Positions 34,733 through 42,469 of a DNA stretch of 64,000 nucleotides are shown piece by piece. Every line of letters begins with the position of its first letter. Position 1 is the first letter of the stretch. Source of the DNA: Hanamia caeni (GTDB lineage Bacteria; Bacteroidota; Bacteroidia; Chitinophagales; Chitinophagaceae); NCBI RefSeq assembly GCF_003721595.1, contig NZ_RJJR01000002.1, forward strand, positions 124,001 through 188,000, read 5' to 3'. The position numbers were made by a program, and so were the translations under genes. The notes beneath the pieces are model-generated. The model did no database searches. It was not told where the DNA came from and saw nothing but the letters and a program-made list of their open reading frames with translations.

Positions 34733-35809
34733 TCACTCTCTCACCCTCTCGCTCTCTCGCAGTCCCAATACCCGGCGATTCAAATTTTCATCTTTGGTGG
34801 TTTGGGCAAAATCGTCAAATGCTTTTTCGGTAACACGGATGATATGATTTTTTATAAATTCAGCGCCTTCCCTGGCTCCGTCGTCAGAATTTTTTAAGCA
34901 ACATTCCCACTCCAATACGGCCCATCCGTCATAATCATAGGCGGCCAATTTGCTGAAAATTGATTTAAAGTCCACCTGCCCATCACCAGTTGAGCGGAAT
35001 CTGCCGGCGCGGTTAATCCAGCTTTGATAACCTCCATATACGCCTTGCTTGCCGGTAGGATTAAATTCTGCATCTTTCACATGAAAAGCCTTAATTCTTT
35101 CATGGTAGAAATCTATGTAAGCCAAATAGTCAAGCGCCTGCAACACAAAGTGCGAAGGGTCATAAAGCAGGCACGCGCGGCTATGAAAGTTTACGCTTTC
35201 TAAAAATGTTTCGTAAGAAATGCCATCATGAAGGTCTTCCCCGGGATGGATTTCGTAGCAAACATCTACACCGCATTCATCAAAGGCGTTTAATATCGGC
35301 AACCATCTTTTGGCGAGTTCGGCAAATCCCTCTTCTACCAAACCGGCCGGGCGCTGCGGCCAGGGATATACATTGGGCCAAAGTAATGCGCCACTAAAAG
35401 TAGCATGAGCTTTAAGCCCCAGATTTTGGGAAGCTTTGGCAGCCAGTTTTAATTGATTAACGGCCCATTCCTGCCGTGCTTTCGGATTACTACGAAATTT
35501 TTCAGGGGCAAATCCGTCAAACAGTGCATCGTACGCGGGGTTTACGGCAACTAATTGTCCCTGCAAATGCGTTGAAAGCTCTGTGATTTCGAGGCCAAAG
35601 CTATTTACGGTTCCTTTTAATTCGTCTGCATAGGTTTTGCTTTCAGCCGCTTTTTGCAAATCAATAAACCGTTCGTCGTTTGTTGGAAGCTGTACCCCAA
35701 CAAAACCTTTGTCTTTAGCCCATTGGCAAATATTTTTTAAATCGTTAAATGGCGCTTCGTCGCCAATAAACTGGGCAATAAAAATGCCGGGTCCTTTAAG
35801 TGTTTTCAT
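34733..35809 (-). CDS. sugar phosphate isomerase/epimerase (AP endonuclease 2-type TIM barrel)
   Basis: The 358-residue protein has the xylose isomerase-like TIM-barrel fold. Metal and catalytic positions are visible in LSTHLQGQLVAV near 83, VCYEIHPGEDLHDG near 185, LLYDPSHFVLQ near 215, FHVKDAEF near 245, and YDGWAVLEWECC near 295. Relatives interconvert keto and aldo sugars, including 3-keto sugars. The C-terminal tail (ESERVRE) is encoded by a CT-rich repetitive stretch and is probably not conserved. It lies 21 bp behind the toxin gene and 116 bp before DUF1080, in the same direction. Confidence 0.85.
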   Translation of the reverse strand: MKTLKGPGIFIAQFIGDEAPFNDLKNICQWAKDKGFVGVQLPTNDERFIDLQKAAESKTYADELKGTVNSFGLEITELSTHLQGQLVAVNPAYDALFDGFAPEKFRSNPKARQEWAVNQLKLAAKASQNLGLKAHATFSGALLWPNVYPWPQRPAGLVEEGFAELAKRWLPILNAFDECGVDVCYEIHPGEDLHDGISYETFLESVNFHSRACLLYDPSHFVLQALDYLAYIDFYHERIKAFHVKDAEFNPTGKQGVYGGYQSWINRAGRFRSTGDGQVDFKSIFSKLAAYDYDGWAVLEWECCLKNSDDGAREGAEFIKNHIIRVTEKAFDDFAQTTKDENLNRRVLGLRESERVRE

Positions 35810-35830
35810 GCTAATAATTTAATTCCATTT

Positions 35831-36088
35831 TTAATAATGCCCCCGTAATTGAGCAATTATAATTCGTTCATTTTCTGTTTTATAAATAAGGCGATGTTCT
35901 TTATTAATCCGCCTTGACCAATACCCTGTCCAATTATGCTTTAATGCTTCAGGTTTGCCAAGGCCTTCATAAGGGCTTTCTTTAATAGATTCCAGAAGTT
36001 GTAAAATCCGGTTTTGAATTTTTACATTTCCGCTTTGTTTCCAGAAATTCAAATCCTCCAATGATTCAGGAGAAAAAACTATTTCCAT
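35831..36088 (-). CDS. YoeB/Txe family toxin
   Basis: The 85-residue protein matches the YoeB ribosome-dependent mRNA endonuclease family. The RelE-fold signature GLGKPEALKHNWTGYWSRRINKEHRLIYK occurs in pieces, and the last residues RGHY supply the catalytic His84 and Tyr85, while Arg in SRRINKEHR contacts RNA. Its first 10 bases overlap the end of the upstream antitoxin gene, the usual toxin-antitoxin layout with antitoxin first. The full-length fold with intact catalytic residues suggests an active toxin. Confidence 0.9.
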   Translation of the reverse strand: MEIVFSPESLEDLNFWKQSGNVKIQNRILQLLESIKESPYEGLGKPEALKHNWTGYWSRRINKEHRLIYKTENERIIIAQLRGHY

Positions 36089-36297
36089 AAATCTTCCATC
36101 TTAATAGTTGTCACGTTTCCTTTTTCTATATTTTTTATGCTGCTATTTAGTCGTTCAGCCATTTTCGGATTAGACAAGATACGTTCCGTTTCGTCTGATT
36201 CCGGCTCTTCTTCATAAGGTATTTGAAAGCCATCTAAGATAACCTGCAGCGCCTTTTGCTGGCTTTCATTTTCCGGATGTATAAGTAATGATTCCAT
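36079..36297 (-). CDS. antitoxin of the YoeB-like pair (DUF2683-type)
   Basis: The 72-residue acidic protein (ESDETERILSNPKMAERLNSSI) is not a classical YefM/Phd protein. It resembles the short DUF2683-type antitoxins of Bacteroidota that lack a clear DNA-binding domain and bind the toxin through a C-terminal acidic helix. Its stop overlaps the toxin start by 10 bp, so production is coupled, antitoxin first. Autoregulation may rely on a different factor, since no ribbon-helix-helix is visible. Confidence 0.8.
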   Translation of the reverse strand: MESLLIHPENESQQKALQVILDGFQIPYEEEPESDETERILSNPKMAERLNSSIKNIEKGNVTTIKMEDLWK

Positions 36298-36391
36298 AAT
36301 TATTTAATTTACGTTCATTAGAAATTTCGTTTAAAGTTAGCCCAATTTTTATTTGTTACTTTCCATTAATGTCTTCCATAAATTCAGACTT

Positions 36392-36412
36392 ACAGTAAAC
36401 CAATAAATAAAG
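36392..36412 (-). repeat. TTTACTGT intergenic motif
   Basis: On the minus strand TTTATTTATTGG is followed by TTTACTGT, beginning 24 bp after the hexosaminidase stop codon and reading in gene direction. Confidence 0.5.
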
Positions 36413-36435
36413 TGACTTCTTATTTTCTTTAGAAC

Positions 36436-38364
36436 TTACGGATAATTCTTGCCTGAATCCGCCCTCTTCTGTAATTCTGCGATAGGCATAGCAATAATTC
36501 TTCCCATTTTTTTATCACCACAATAGGTAACCACTTTCAGCATTACCGCATCTTCGGGCGGCGTTAATGGAGTACGGTAAGTAGGATAATAATTATCAGG
36601 AAAAGAATTATCAAAGCTATAATGAATCTGCAAATCTTTAATTTCTGTGCTGAGCTCAATTTTCAATTTGCCGTTCTCATCTTTTGTGGCAGTGAAAATC
36701 GGGTCGAACATGCTTGGCGCATATTTGATATGGGCTTCATCAAACCTGGGTAATTGTTTTTCAACGCGGGCCGAAAAATCATCCCAGTTCTTTTTCTCTT
36801 TAGGCGACCAAACGCTTTCAGCTATCGCAAGTGCCCGCGGCCAAAGCATATATTCAAGATGGCGCATGTTATAAATTTGCTCTGTCCACAAATTAGCCTG
36901 TCCGCCAAGGATGTATTTGGCATCTACTCCCGGAGGCACAGGTTCAAATTCATACGCCTTTTGCAATCTTAAAGTTGCATATACATGTGGCTCGATGATA
37001 GGGTCGCCGTTCATATAATCAATGTAAGCAAAAGTAGTCGGGCTCATCACCACATCATGTTTCATCTTTGCCGCTTCTATTCCGCCTTCCATTCCGCGCC
37101 AGCTCATCACTGTAGCGCTGGGCGCCAATCCTCCCTGCAATATTTCATCCCATCCCATAAATTTTTTACCTTTTGATTCCACAATTTTTTCAAGCCTTTT
37201 TTCGAAATAGCTTTGCACCTGGTCCATATTGGTGAGGTTTTCCTTCTTCATCAAATCATGCACCGCGTCACTTTTTTCCCAAAAGTTTTTAGGGCATTCA
37301 TCGCCGCCACAATGGATATATCCGAACGGGAAAAGTTCAGCTACCTGCGTCATCACTTTATCTAAAAATTCGTACACTTTTTCGTTGGCAGGGCAAAGTG
37401 TATTATCCACCAATGCTACCGGCGGCTGTCCGTGCGACCAGTCCATGATTTCTTCACCGGAGCGCACGCGGTATTTATCAGCGCCTTCCGTACAGGACAA
37501 TTCCGGGTATGAAACCACAGCTGCGAGGCTGTGACCCGGCACATCAATTTCGGGCAGAATGTTTACAAAACGGTCCTGTGCATATTTTACAATTTCGCGA
37601 ATATCATCCTGGGTATAATAGCCGCTGTCATTAAGCGGTTCATCAGGTTTTGGCGGAGTAAATGTGCCAAAGTAGCCGACTTTGTGGACCCGCTTTGAAC
37701 CCACTTCCGTCAGGCGCGGAAGCCCTTTAATCTCAATACGCCAGCCTTCATCATCGGTTAAATGCAAATGCAGAATATTGTATTTAAAGAGAACCATCTG
37801 GTCAATAAATTCTTTTACCTGTTGCTTGGTAAAAAAATGTCGGCTTACATCCAGCATCAAACCCCTCCAGCCAAATCTCGGGTAATCGGTGATTTTACAA
37901 GCGGGAACATTCCATTTCACATTCTTTGCGACGGAACTATCATTGATTTGTTTAGGAAATAGTTGATACATGGTTTGAATCCCGTAAAATAAACCGGCAG
38001 CCGTGTTGGCGCTGATGGAAATCTCTGAAGGGGTAACATTCAGATGGTATCCTTCTTTTCCTAATTTTTCATCTTTGATTAAAGACAAATTAATACCGCC
38101 TGACGCTTTTTTTGAATTCACCACCGGAATAGCAAAGCCGGTAGCGCGTTTTAATTTTGTAGAAATAAACTCACCTACCCGCTTTGCATCTTTGTCTGGC
38201 GACATTACGTGGATAGTTGCTTTGCTGGTAAGCTGAAAATTTCCTGTGCCTGAAGAAACTGATACCGGCATGGGAACCAGCATTTCGGAAACACTTTTGG
38301 TCTGGGCAAAAACAGAAACCGATATAAAAAATAAAAAAGAAACAACAACCAGGGCCTTTCTCAT
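36436..38364 (-). CDS. GH20 beta-N-acetylhexosaminidase
   Basis: The 642-residue secreted enzyme has a signal peptide (to about 20, VSVFAQ), a GH20b N-terminal domain (about 25-155), and the GH20 barrel from about 160 to 500. Key features are NILHLHLTDDEGWRIEI near 200 and the catalytic Asp-Glu pair in HCGGDECPKNFW near 354, followed by a C-terminal beta domain. The enzyme removes terminal GlcNAc or GalNAc by substrate-assisted catalysis. Together with two GH92 enzymes in this window it points to glycoprotein N-glycan or chitin-oligosaccharide use. It forms its own transcription unit here, 138 bp upstream of the toxin-antitoxin pair. Confidence 0.95.
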   Translation of the reverse strand: MRKALVVVSFLFFISVSVFAQTKSVSEMLVPMPVSVSSGTGNFQLTSKATIHVMSPDKDAKRVGEFISTKLKRATGFAIPVVNSKKASGGINLSLIKDEKLGKEGYHLNVTPSEISISANTAAGLFYGIQTMYQLFPKQINDSSVAKNVKWNVPACKITDYPRFGWRGLMLDVSRHFFTKQQVKEFIDQMVLFKYNILHLHLTDDEGWRIEIKGLPRLTEVGSKRVHKVGYFGTFTPPKPDEPLNDSGYYTQDDIREIVKYAQDRFVNILPEIDVPGHSLAAVVSYPELSCTEGADKYRVRSGEEIMDWSHGQPPVALVDNTLCPANEKVYEFLDKVMTQVAELFPFGYIHCGGDECPKNFWEKSDAVHDLMKKENLTNMDQVQSYFEKRLEKIVESKGKKFMGWDEILQGGLAPSATVMSWRGMEGGIEAAKMKHDVVMSPTTFAYIDYMNGDPIIEPHVYATLRLQKAYEFEPVPPGVDAKYILGGQANLWTEQIYNMRHLEYMLWPRALAIAESVWSPKEKKNWDDFSARVEKQLPRFDEAHIKYAPSMFDPIFTATKDENGKLKIELSTEIKDLQIHYSFDNSFPDNYYPTYRTPLTPPEDAVMLKVVTYCGDKKMGRIIAMPIAELQKRADSGKNYP

Positions 38365-38441
38365 GAAATCAATTTTATACGTTTTGTAAAATTTGTTGAG
38401 CGATGAAGATAAAAAATTTGACTTAGCAAATTCACATAAAA

Positions 38442-39032
38442 TTATTTCTTATCTATCGCGCCAAGCGGCAAAATGGTTTTGCCATACACTTCATTGAGCA
38501 GCGAGCCGATAGCGGTATAAATAGCAGAGGCACCGCAAATAATGCCTTCATAGCCTGTAAAAGTTTTAATGAATGCGCCTCCTTCTGTTTCGCCGTAGGC
38601 TAATAAGAAAAACAAAATGGTAAGCGAAGCAAAAACAAACTGCAGCGCCCTGGTGATGCGTAGTGTACCGATAAAAAGTAATCCTGTAAAGACGCCCCAG
38701 ATAATGAGGTAAGCCACCATAGCTGATGGAGAAGCAGCCGGCACCCAGCCAAACTTCGGGATTGCGATTAAGGCTACCAGCGTTAGCCAGAACGAACCAT
38801 ACGAAACAAAAGCCACGAAGCCGAATGTGTTGTTTTTCTTTGACTCCATAATGCCTGCAATTATCTGGGCGATACCGCCATAAAATATCCCCATGGCAAG
38901 AATCATAGAGTTCATTTCAAAAATACCGGCATTATGCAGGTTTAATAAAACGGTGGTGAGCCCGAATGCAAAAAGCCCCAGCGGCGCGGGATTTGCGGAA
39001 GTGTCTTTAATGATTACAGTTTGTTCCATCAC
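38442..39032 (-). CDS. acetate/succinate transporter (GPR1/FUN34/YaaH family)
   Basis: The 196-residue membrane protein has six helices and the family signature NPAPLGLFAFGLTTVLLNL at residues 14-32. Members such as SatP form hexameric, proton-coupled channels for acetate and succinate. The loop YGSFWLTLV near 78 and a second conserved Asn in the N-terminal helix (LHNAGIFE) are as expected. It stands alone on the minus strand, divergent from a small SnoaL-like gene 222 bp away. Acetate supply or overflow is the plausible role. Confidence 0.9.
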   Translation of the reverse strand: MMEQTVIIKDTSANPAPLGLFAFGLTTVLLNLHNAGIFEMNSMILAMGIFYGGIAQIIAGIMESKKNNTFGFVAFVSYGSFWLTLVALIAIPKFGWVPAASPSAMVAYLIIWGVFTGLLFIGTLRITRALQFVFASLTILFFLLAYGETEGGAFIKTFTGYEGIICGASAIYTAIGSLLNEVYGKTILPLGAIDKK

Positions 39033-39070
39033 AGAAAGTTTTTATTTATAAATAGGAATAAAAATAAGTA

Positions 39071-39089
39071 ATAAATGTTGCTTTACTGT
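39071..39089 (+). repeat. TTTACTGT intergenic motif
   Basis: ATAAATGTTGC followed by TTTACTGT in the divergent gap between the acetate transporter and SnoaL-like genes. This copy is not next to a 3' end. Confidence 0.45.
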
Positions 39090-39254
39090 AAATCGAAGGA
39101 GGATAATTCTTTTAGATTAATTTTTTTTATAAATGGGAACTTGCGTCAAGTGTCAGAATTCTTTAATGGTCGGATTTATAAAAGAAGAGAAAGACGATGA
39201 AAGCCCAATCTGCTTTTTGGTAAAAGATTTGCTCTTTTTTAATAAAAAGTAGCA

Positions 39255-39614
39255 ATGAACACACAACAAATCGCCGAACGTCTTGCAGAACTTTGCAATA
39301 AAGGAGAGTTTACGCAGGCCCAAAAAGAATTATTTGCCGACGACGCAGTCAGCATTGAACCCGAGAGTTCTCCTGGCTTTGAAAAAGAAACTAAGGGTCT
39401 CGATACCATTTTTGAAAAAGGAAGAAAATTTAATTCCATGGTTGAACAAACGCATAGCTGTAAAGTTTCGGCTCCGCTGGTGGTAGGCAACGTTATAGCG
39501 CTGGCGCTCTATATGGACGTGACAATGAAAGGACAGAAACGTTCTTCTATGAACGAGCTGATGGTTTATAAAGTAAAAGATGGTAAAATTATTTCAGAAC
39601 AATTTTTTATGTAA
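39255..39614 (+). CDS. SnoaL-like (NTF2-fold) protein
   Basis: The 119-residue protein has the cone-shaped NTF2/SnoaL-like fold: an N-terminal helical pair (TQQIAERLAELCNKGEFTQA), then QKELFADDAVSIEPES, and C-terminal strands ending MNELMVYKVKDGKIISEQFFM. Members include ketosteroid isomerases, polyketide cyclases and many of unknown function; no catalytic dyad can be fixed here. Its last 8 bp overlap the convergent end of the NadR-like gene. Confidence 0.78.
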   Translation: MNTQQIAERLAELCNKGEFTQAQKELFADDAVSIEPESSPGFEKETKGLDTIFEKGRKFNSMVEQTHSCKVSAPLVVGNVIALALYMDVTMKGQKRSSMNELMVYKVKDGKIISEQFFM

Positions 39615-40209
39615 AGGTTTCATTGATAGCGTTAATTGCGTTCTGCAGCCTTTGTTCATAGTTTCCTGAAATGATATGCCACGGTGTGGATTGGGAGGTC
39701 ATTAGTTCTTTATAGAAATAAAATAATTTTTTCCTTATGCCTGCGTCGGGATATTCCCTTAATTTATCTTCAATCCAGGGCAGGTCTACATCACAGAGCA
39801 AATACAAATCATATTTTCTTTCTGCAATGCGGTTCAAAATCCAGTTGTGGCAATTATTAAAAACATATTCGGCCCATACTTTCATTACGTACATATCGGT
39901 ATCGATGAAGAGCAAAGTTGAGGGTTGAGGGTTGAGGGTTGAGGATTGAGAATTTTGTATCGGGTTTTGAACTTTGAACTTTGAACTTTGAACTTTGAAC
40001 TTTGAACTAATTCGTTCTTCCAGTTCAATTTGTCCTTTTGCGATTGTCAACAAATCTTCGTAACTATAATCAGTTCCGTGTTTTTCTAAATATTCTCTTG
40101 CATATTCAGGAACCCACAAGGTTTGATAATGCGCCGCCAGTTTTTCACAAAGGGTGCTTTTACCGGTAGATTCAGGGCCGATTATTACGATTTTTTTTAT
40201 TGCTTCCAT
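39607..40209 (-). CDS. NadR-like nucleotide kinase (P-loop ATPase)
   Basis: The 200-residue protein has a Walker A motif (GPESTGKST, residues 11-19) and a Walker B-type LLFIDTDMYV near 100. It matches the ribosylnicotinamide kinase half of NadR, without the N-terminal nucleotidyltransferase or HTH parts, and would phosphorylate nicotinamide riboside. Residues about 68-98 (SSKFKVQSSKFKV onward) come from two heptanucleotide tandem arrays placed in a surface loop before the Walker B strand. The start overlaps the pnuC stop by 13 bp, so the transporter and kinase are coupled. Confidence 0.85.
   Translation of the reverse strand: MEAIKKIVIIGPESTGKSTLCEKLAAHYQTLWVPEYAREYLEKHGTDYSYEDLLTIAKGQIELEERISSKFKVQSSKFKVQNPIQNSQSSTLNPQPSTLLFIDTDMYVMKVWAEYVFNNCHNWILNRIAERKYDLYLLCDVDLPWIEDKLREYPDAGIRKKLFYFYKELMTSQSTPWHIISGNYEQRLQNAINAINETFT
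39917..39944 (+). repeat. GTTGAGG heptanucleotide tandem array
   Basis: Four exact copies of GTTGAGG, followed by a degenerate fifth (ATTGAGA). They lie inside the NadR-like coding sequence. A change by one unit shifts the reading frame. Confidence 0.85.
39966..40007 (+). repeat. TTTGAAC heptanucleotide tandem array
   Basis: Six exact copies of TTTGAAC inside the NadR-like gene, 21 bp from the GTTGAGG array. Read on the coding strand the unit is GTTCAAA, and three units encode a 7-residue repeat (VQSSKFK). Confidence 0.9.
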
Positions 40210-40856
40210 ACCGGAATTTCCTTGTTTTTCAACAAATGTTCATTAGCTCTTCTTTTCCATTCTATCAATCCCCAAACTGCCATTATTAAGAGTATGATAT
40301 AATATACACTGGTAAATACATAGTGCTTCACAAAATACAAAGGAATGGAAGCAATGTTGGTCGCAATCCACCAATACCAACTTTCCACTTTTTTACGCGC
40401 CATCAGCCACATTCCGGTGAAGGCGGTAGAACTTGCAAATGCATCCGCCCACGGAATAGCGCCGGGTGCAAAATCTTTTTTCAGGTAAGAAAGGGCAAAA
40501 AATATGGCGAGGTAAAATGCGGCAAAAAATACAAGTTCCTGCATCCATTCTTTTTTGTTGCTCCATGTAATATTTACCACATACTCGTGCTGCTGATTTT
40601 TTTTTGCCCATAATATCCAGCCGTAAATGCTCATAATCGTGTAGTACAAGTTGACGCTGGCTTCGCCAAACAAACTTCCTTTGAAGCTGAGATAAATATA
40701 AAACGTAGTATTGATAAGCCCTGTAGGATACACCCATATATTTTCCCTGCGCGAAAACCAAACACTGACAATACCTGAAATCACAGCAATATATTCAAGC
40801 CATGTGGTTTCTTTCATTCCATTCACAAACGCGTGCAATATTTCAGGTAAGCTCAA
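40197..40856 (-). CDS. pnuC: nicotinamide riboside/mononucleotide transporter PnuC
   Basis: The 219-residue membrane protein has about seven helices and the PnuC features: WLEYIAVISGIVSVWFSRRENIWVYPTGLINTTFYIYL near the N-terminus, YGWILWAKK near 80, and a C-terminal AVWGLIEWKRR. PnuC passes nicotinamide riboside by facilitated diffusion; an intracellular kinase such as the NadR-like product traps it. The overlap of 13 bp with that gene strongly supports the pair. No NAD-responsive or thiamine riboswitch was recognised upstream. Confidence 0.92.
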   Translation of the reverse strand: MSLPEILHAFVNGMKETTWLEYIAVISGIVSVWFSRRENIWVYPTGLINTTFYIYLSFKGSLFGEASVNLYYTIMSIYGWILWAKKNQQHEYVVNITWSNKKEWMQELVFFAAFYLAIFFALSYLKKDFAPGAIPWADAFASSTAFTGMWLMARKKVESWYWWIATNIASIPLYFVKHYVFTSVYYIILLIMAVWGLIEWKRRANEHLLKNKEIPVWKQ

Positions 40857-40927
40857 TTTAAAAATTTTAGGCTCAAAAGTAACTGAAAGCAGCGACAGCT
40901 TTTACAAGATAATCACATCTTCCATAA

Positions 40928-40948
40928 ACAGTAAACGAACAAATAACC
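40928..40948 (-). repeat. TTTACTGT intergenic motif
   Basis: On the minus strand GTTATTTGTTCG is followed by TTTACTGT, in the gap upstream of pnuC and after the Nfu terminator. Confidence 0.5.
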
Positions 40949-40984
40949 TTGATTTTTTAGTTTTTCAAAAACAGGTTGATCCAA

Positions 40985-41010
40985 ATAAAAAAGCATCTTT
41001 TTCAAGATGC
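40985..41010 (-). terminator. intrinsic terminator of the Nfu-type gene
   Basis: GCATCTT and AAGATGC form a perfect 7-bp stem with a 4-base loop at 40993-41010. On the minus strand TTTTTT follows at once. It lies 27 bp after the gene end at 41038. Confidence 0.8.
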
Positions 41011-41037
41011 CTTCCATGTTATTATTTAAAAAATATT

Positions 41038-41637
41038 TTAGCGCGATGTAGCCACCACTTCCTTCACTTCAGGAATCATTCTTTTCATCATTCCTTCTAT
41101 TCCGGCTTTCAGCGTAATCATTGACGATGGGCAACCGCTGCAGCTTCCCTGCATCATCAGGTTGACAGTGCCATTTTCATAGCTTAAATACTGGATGGCG
41201 CCGCCGTCCATTTCTACTGCGGGTTTTACATAATTTTCCAATAATTCTTTAATTCTTTTCACCACATCCCCATCATGTATGTGAATTTCATTGGTGCTCT
41301 CAGTTTTGCGCGCTGCCAGCTCTTCCTCGTTGATAATTTGATTTCCTTCTTCAAGATATTCTTTCAAAAACTGTTTCACTGAAGGAATTACATCCTGCCA
41401 ATCTTCTGTATCGTCAGTTTTCGTAAGCGTTACGAAATTGCTTGCGATAAAAACCGATTTAATGAACGGGAAGGTAAACAATTGCATCGCCAGCGGGGAA
41501 GCAGAAGCACTTTCTTCATTTTTAAAATCAACACTTTTTCCCGGATACAATAGTTTATTGGCTACAAACTTCATTGTTTCAGGATTGGGAGTCATTTCGG
41601 TGTAAATACTCACAACTGTATTTCCGGTCTTAATCAT
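41038..41637 (-). CDS. Nfu-type iron-sulfur cluster scaffold protein
   Basis: The 199-residue protein has an N-terminal Nfu_N-like domain (about 10-95; MTPNPETMKFVANKLL and PLAMQLFTFPFIKSVFI) and a C-terminal NifU domain (about 125-195) with the cluster-binding pair CSGCPSS. It would carry an Fe-S cluster to apo-enzymes in the cytoplasm. Both domains are complete, unlike the single-domain forms. It has its own terminator and starts about 100 bp from the pgl end. Confidence 0.92.
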   Translation of the reverse strand: MIKTGNTVVSIYTEMTPNPETMKFVANKLLYPGKSVDFKNEESASASPLAMQLFTFPFIKSVFIASNFVTLTKTDDTEDWQDVIPSVKQFLKEYLEEGNQIINEEELAARKTESTNEIHIHDGDVVKRIKELLENYVKPAVEMDGGAIQYLSYENGTVNLMMQGSCSGCPSSMITLKAGIEGMMKRMIPEVKEVVATSR

Positions 41638-41734
41638 AACAGCTTATTTTAAGGGAGCAAAGTTAAAGATTATCTCGGTAATTCATTCAATGAATTACCA
41701 GCGCTGAAAATCTTAGCAACTGCTTAACCATGGA

Positions 41735-42469
41735 TTATTTCCCGGTATTTTGAAGGCTTTTTGCCGCCGCTTTATCAAGGAACCAATGTAATTCGCCCGA
41801 AGCAGGCTGAATCAGTTGAGCGGGTAACTTTTCGGGCTGGTGTGGCCCTTCCAAAACTTTTTCCAGCACTTGCGCTTTCTTTTCGCCATCGACCATAAAC
41901 ACAATTTTTTTTGCTTTATTCACCAGTGCCGGCATTAGCGTGATACGGTACATTTCCTGCTGCTCATTAAATACCGAGTTTACCCAATGATAGTTATCGT
42001 CTATAATTGGAGAACCCGGAAAAAGTGACAACGTATGGCCATCATCACCCATACCTAATAACACCAGGTCAAAACTATGGTGGGTGCTGTCAAAATAAGC
42101 GTGAAGCATTTTTCTGTACTCTGCCACTGAAAAATTAGGCTCAATGTCTGTTCGCATAATATGAACCTGGGACGCCGGCACATTTACTTTATTCAGCAAA
42201 GTATCAAATGCCATTCTTGCATTGTTGCGGTTGTCGGTAAAAGGCACTACTCTTTCATCGCCCCAAAAGATACGCACACGCTCCCATTCTATGCGGCCCT
42301 TATATTTTTCTGAAGCCAGTTTTTCGTAAAGAATTTTTGGCGTACTACCGCCTGAAAGTACGAGCGAAAAAGACTGTTGTTGCTTCAATGTTTTTTCAAC
42401 CAGTGAACAAATCCATTCCGCAAGATTTTCACTCAGGATTTCAGGATTGTCGAAAACATGCAGTTTCAT
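41735..42469 (-). CDS. pgl: 6-phosphogluconolactonase
   Basis: The 244-residue enzyme hydrolyses 6-phosphogluconolactone, the second step of the oxidative pentose phosphate pathway. The family pattern SLVLSGGSTPKILYEKLA is at about 30-47, VRIFWGDERVVPFTDNRNN near 68, and the LVLLGMGDDGHTLSLFPGS block near 135. I use the ATG at 42469, which overlaps the zwf stop by four bases (ATGA); a start 33 bp further upstream would lie well inside zwf and adds an unrelated leader. The coupling to zwf makes this a two-gene operon. Confidence 0.95.
   Translation of the reverse strand: MKLHVFDNPEILSENLAEWICSLVEKTLKQQQSFSLVLSGGSTPKILYEKLASEKYKGRIEWERVRIFWGDERVVPFTDNRNNARMAFDTLLNKVNVPASQVHIMRTDIEPNFSVAEYRKMLHAYFDSTHHSFDLVLLGMGDDGHTLSLFPGSPIIDDNYHWVNSVFNEQQEMYRITLMPALVNKAKKIVFMVDGEKKAQVLEKVLEGPHQPEKLPAQLIQPASGELHWFLDKAAAKSLQNTGK

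Noticed and set aside
39917..40007. CRISPR array
   Set aside because: The units are contiguous 7-bp repeats without spacers, and no cas genes are present.
40857..41037. Riboswitch upstream of pnuC
   Set aside because: The gap holds only the Nfu terminator and a TTTACTGT motif; no conserved NAD- or thiamine-sensing fold could be recognised.
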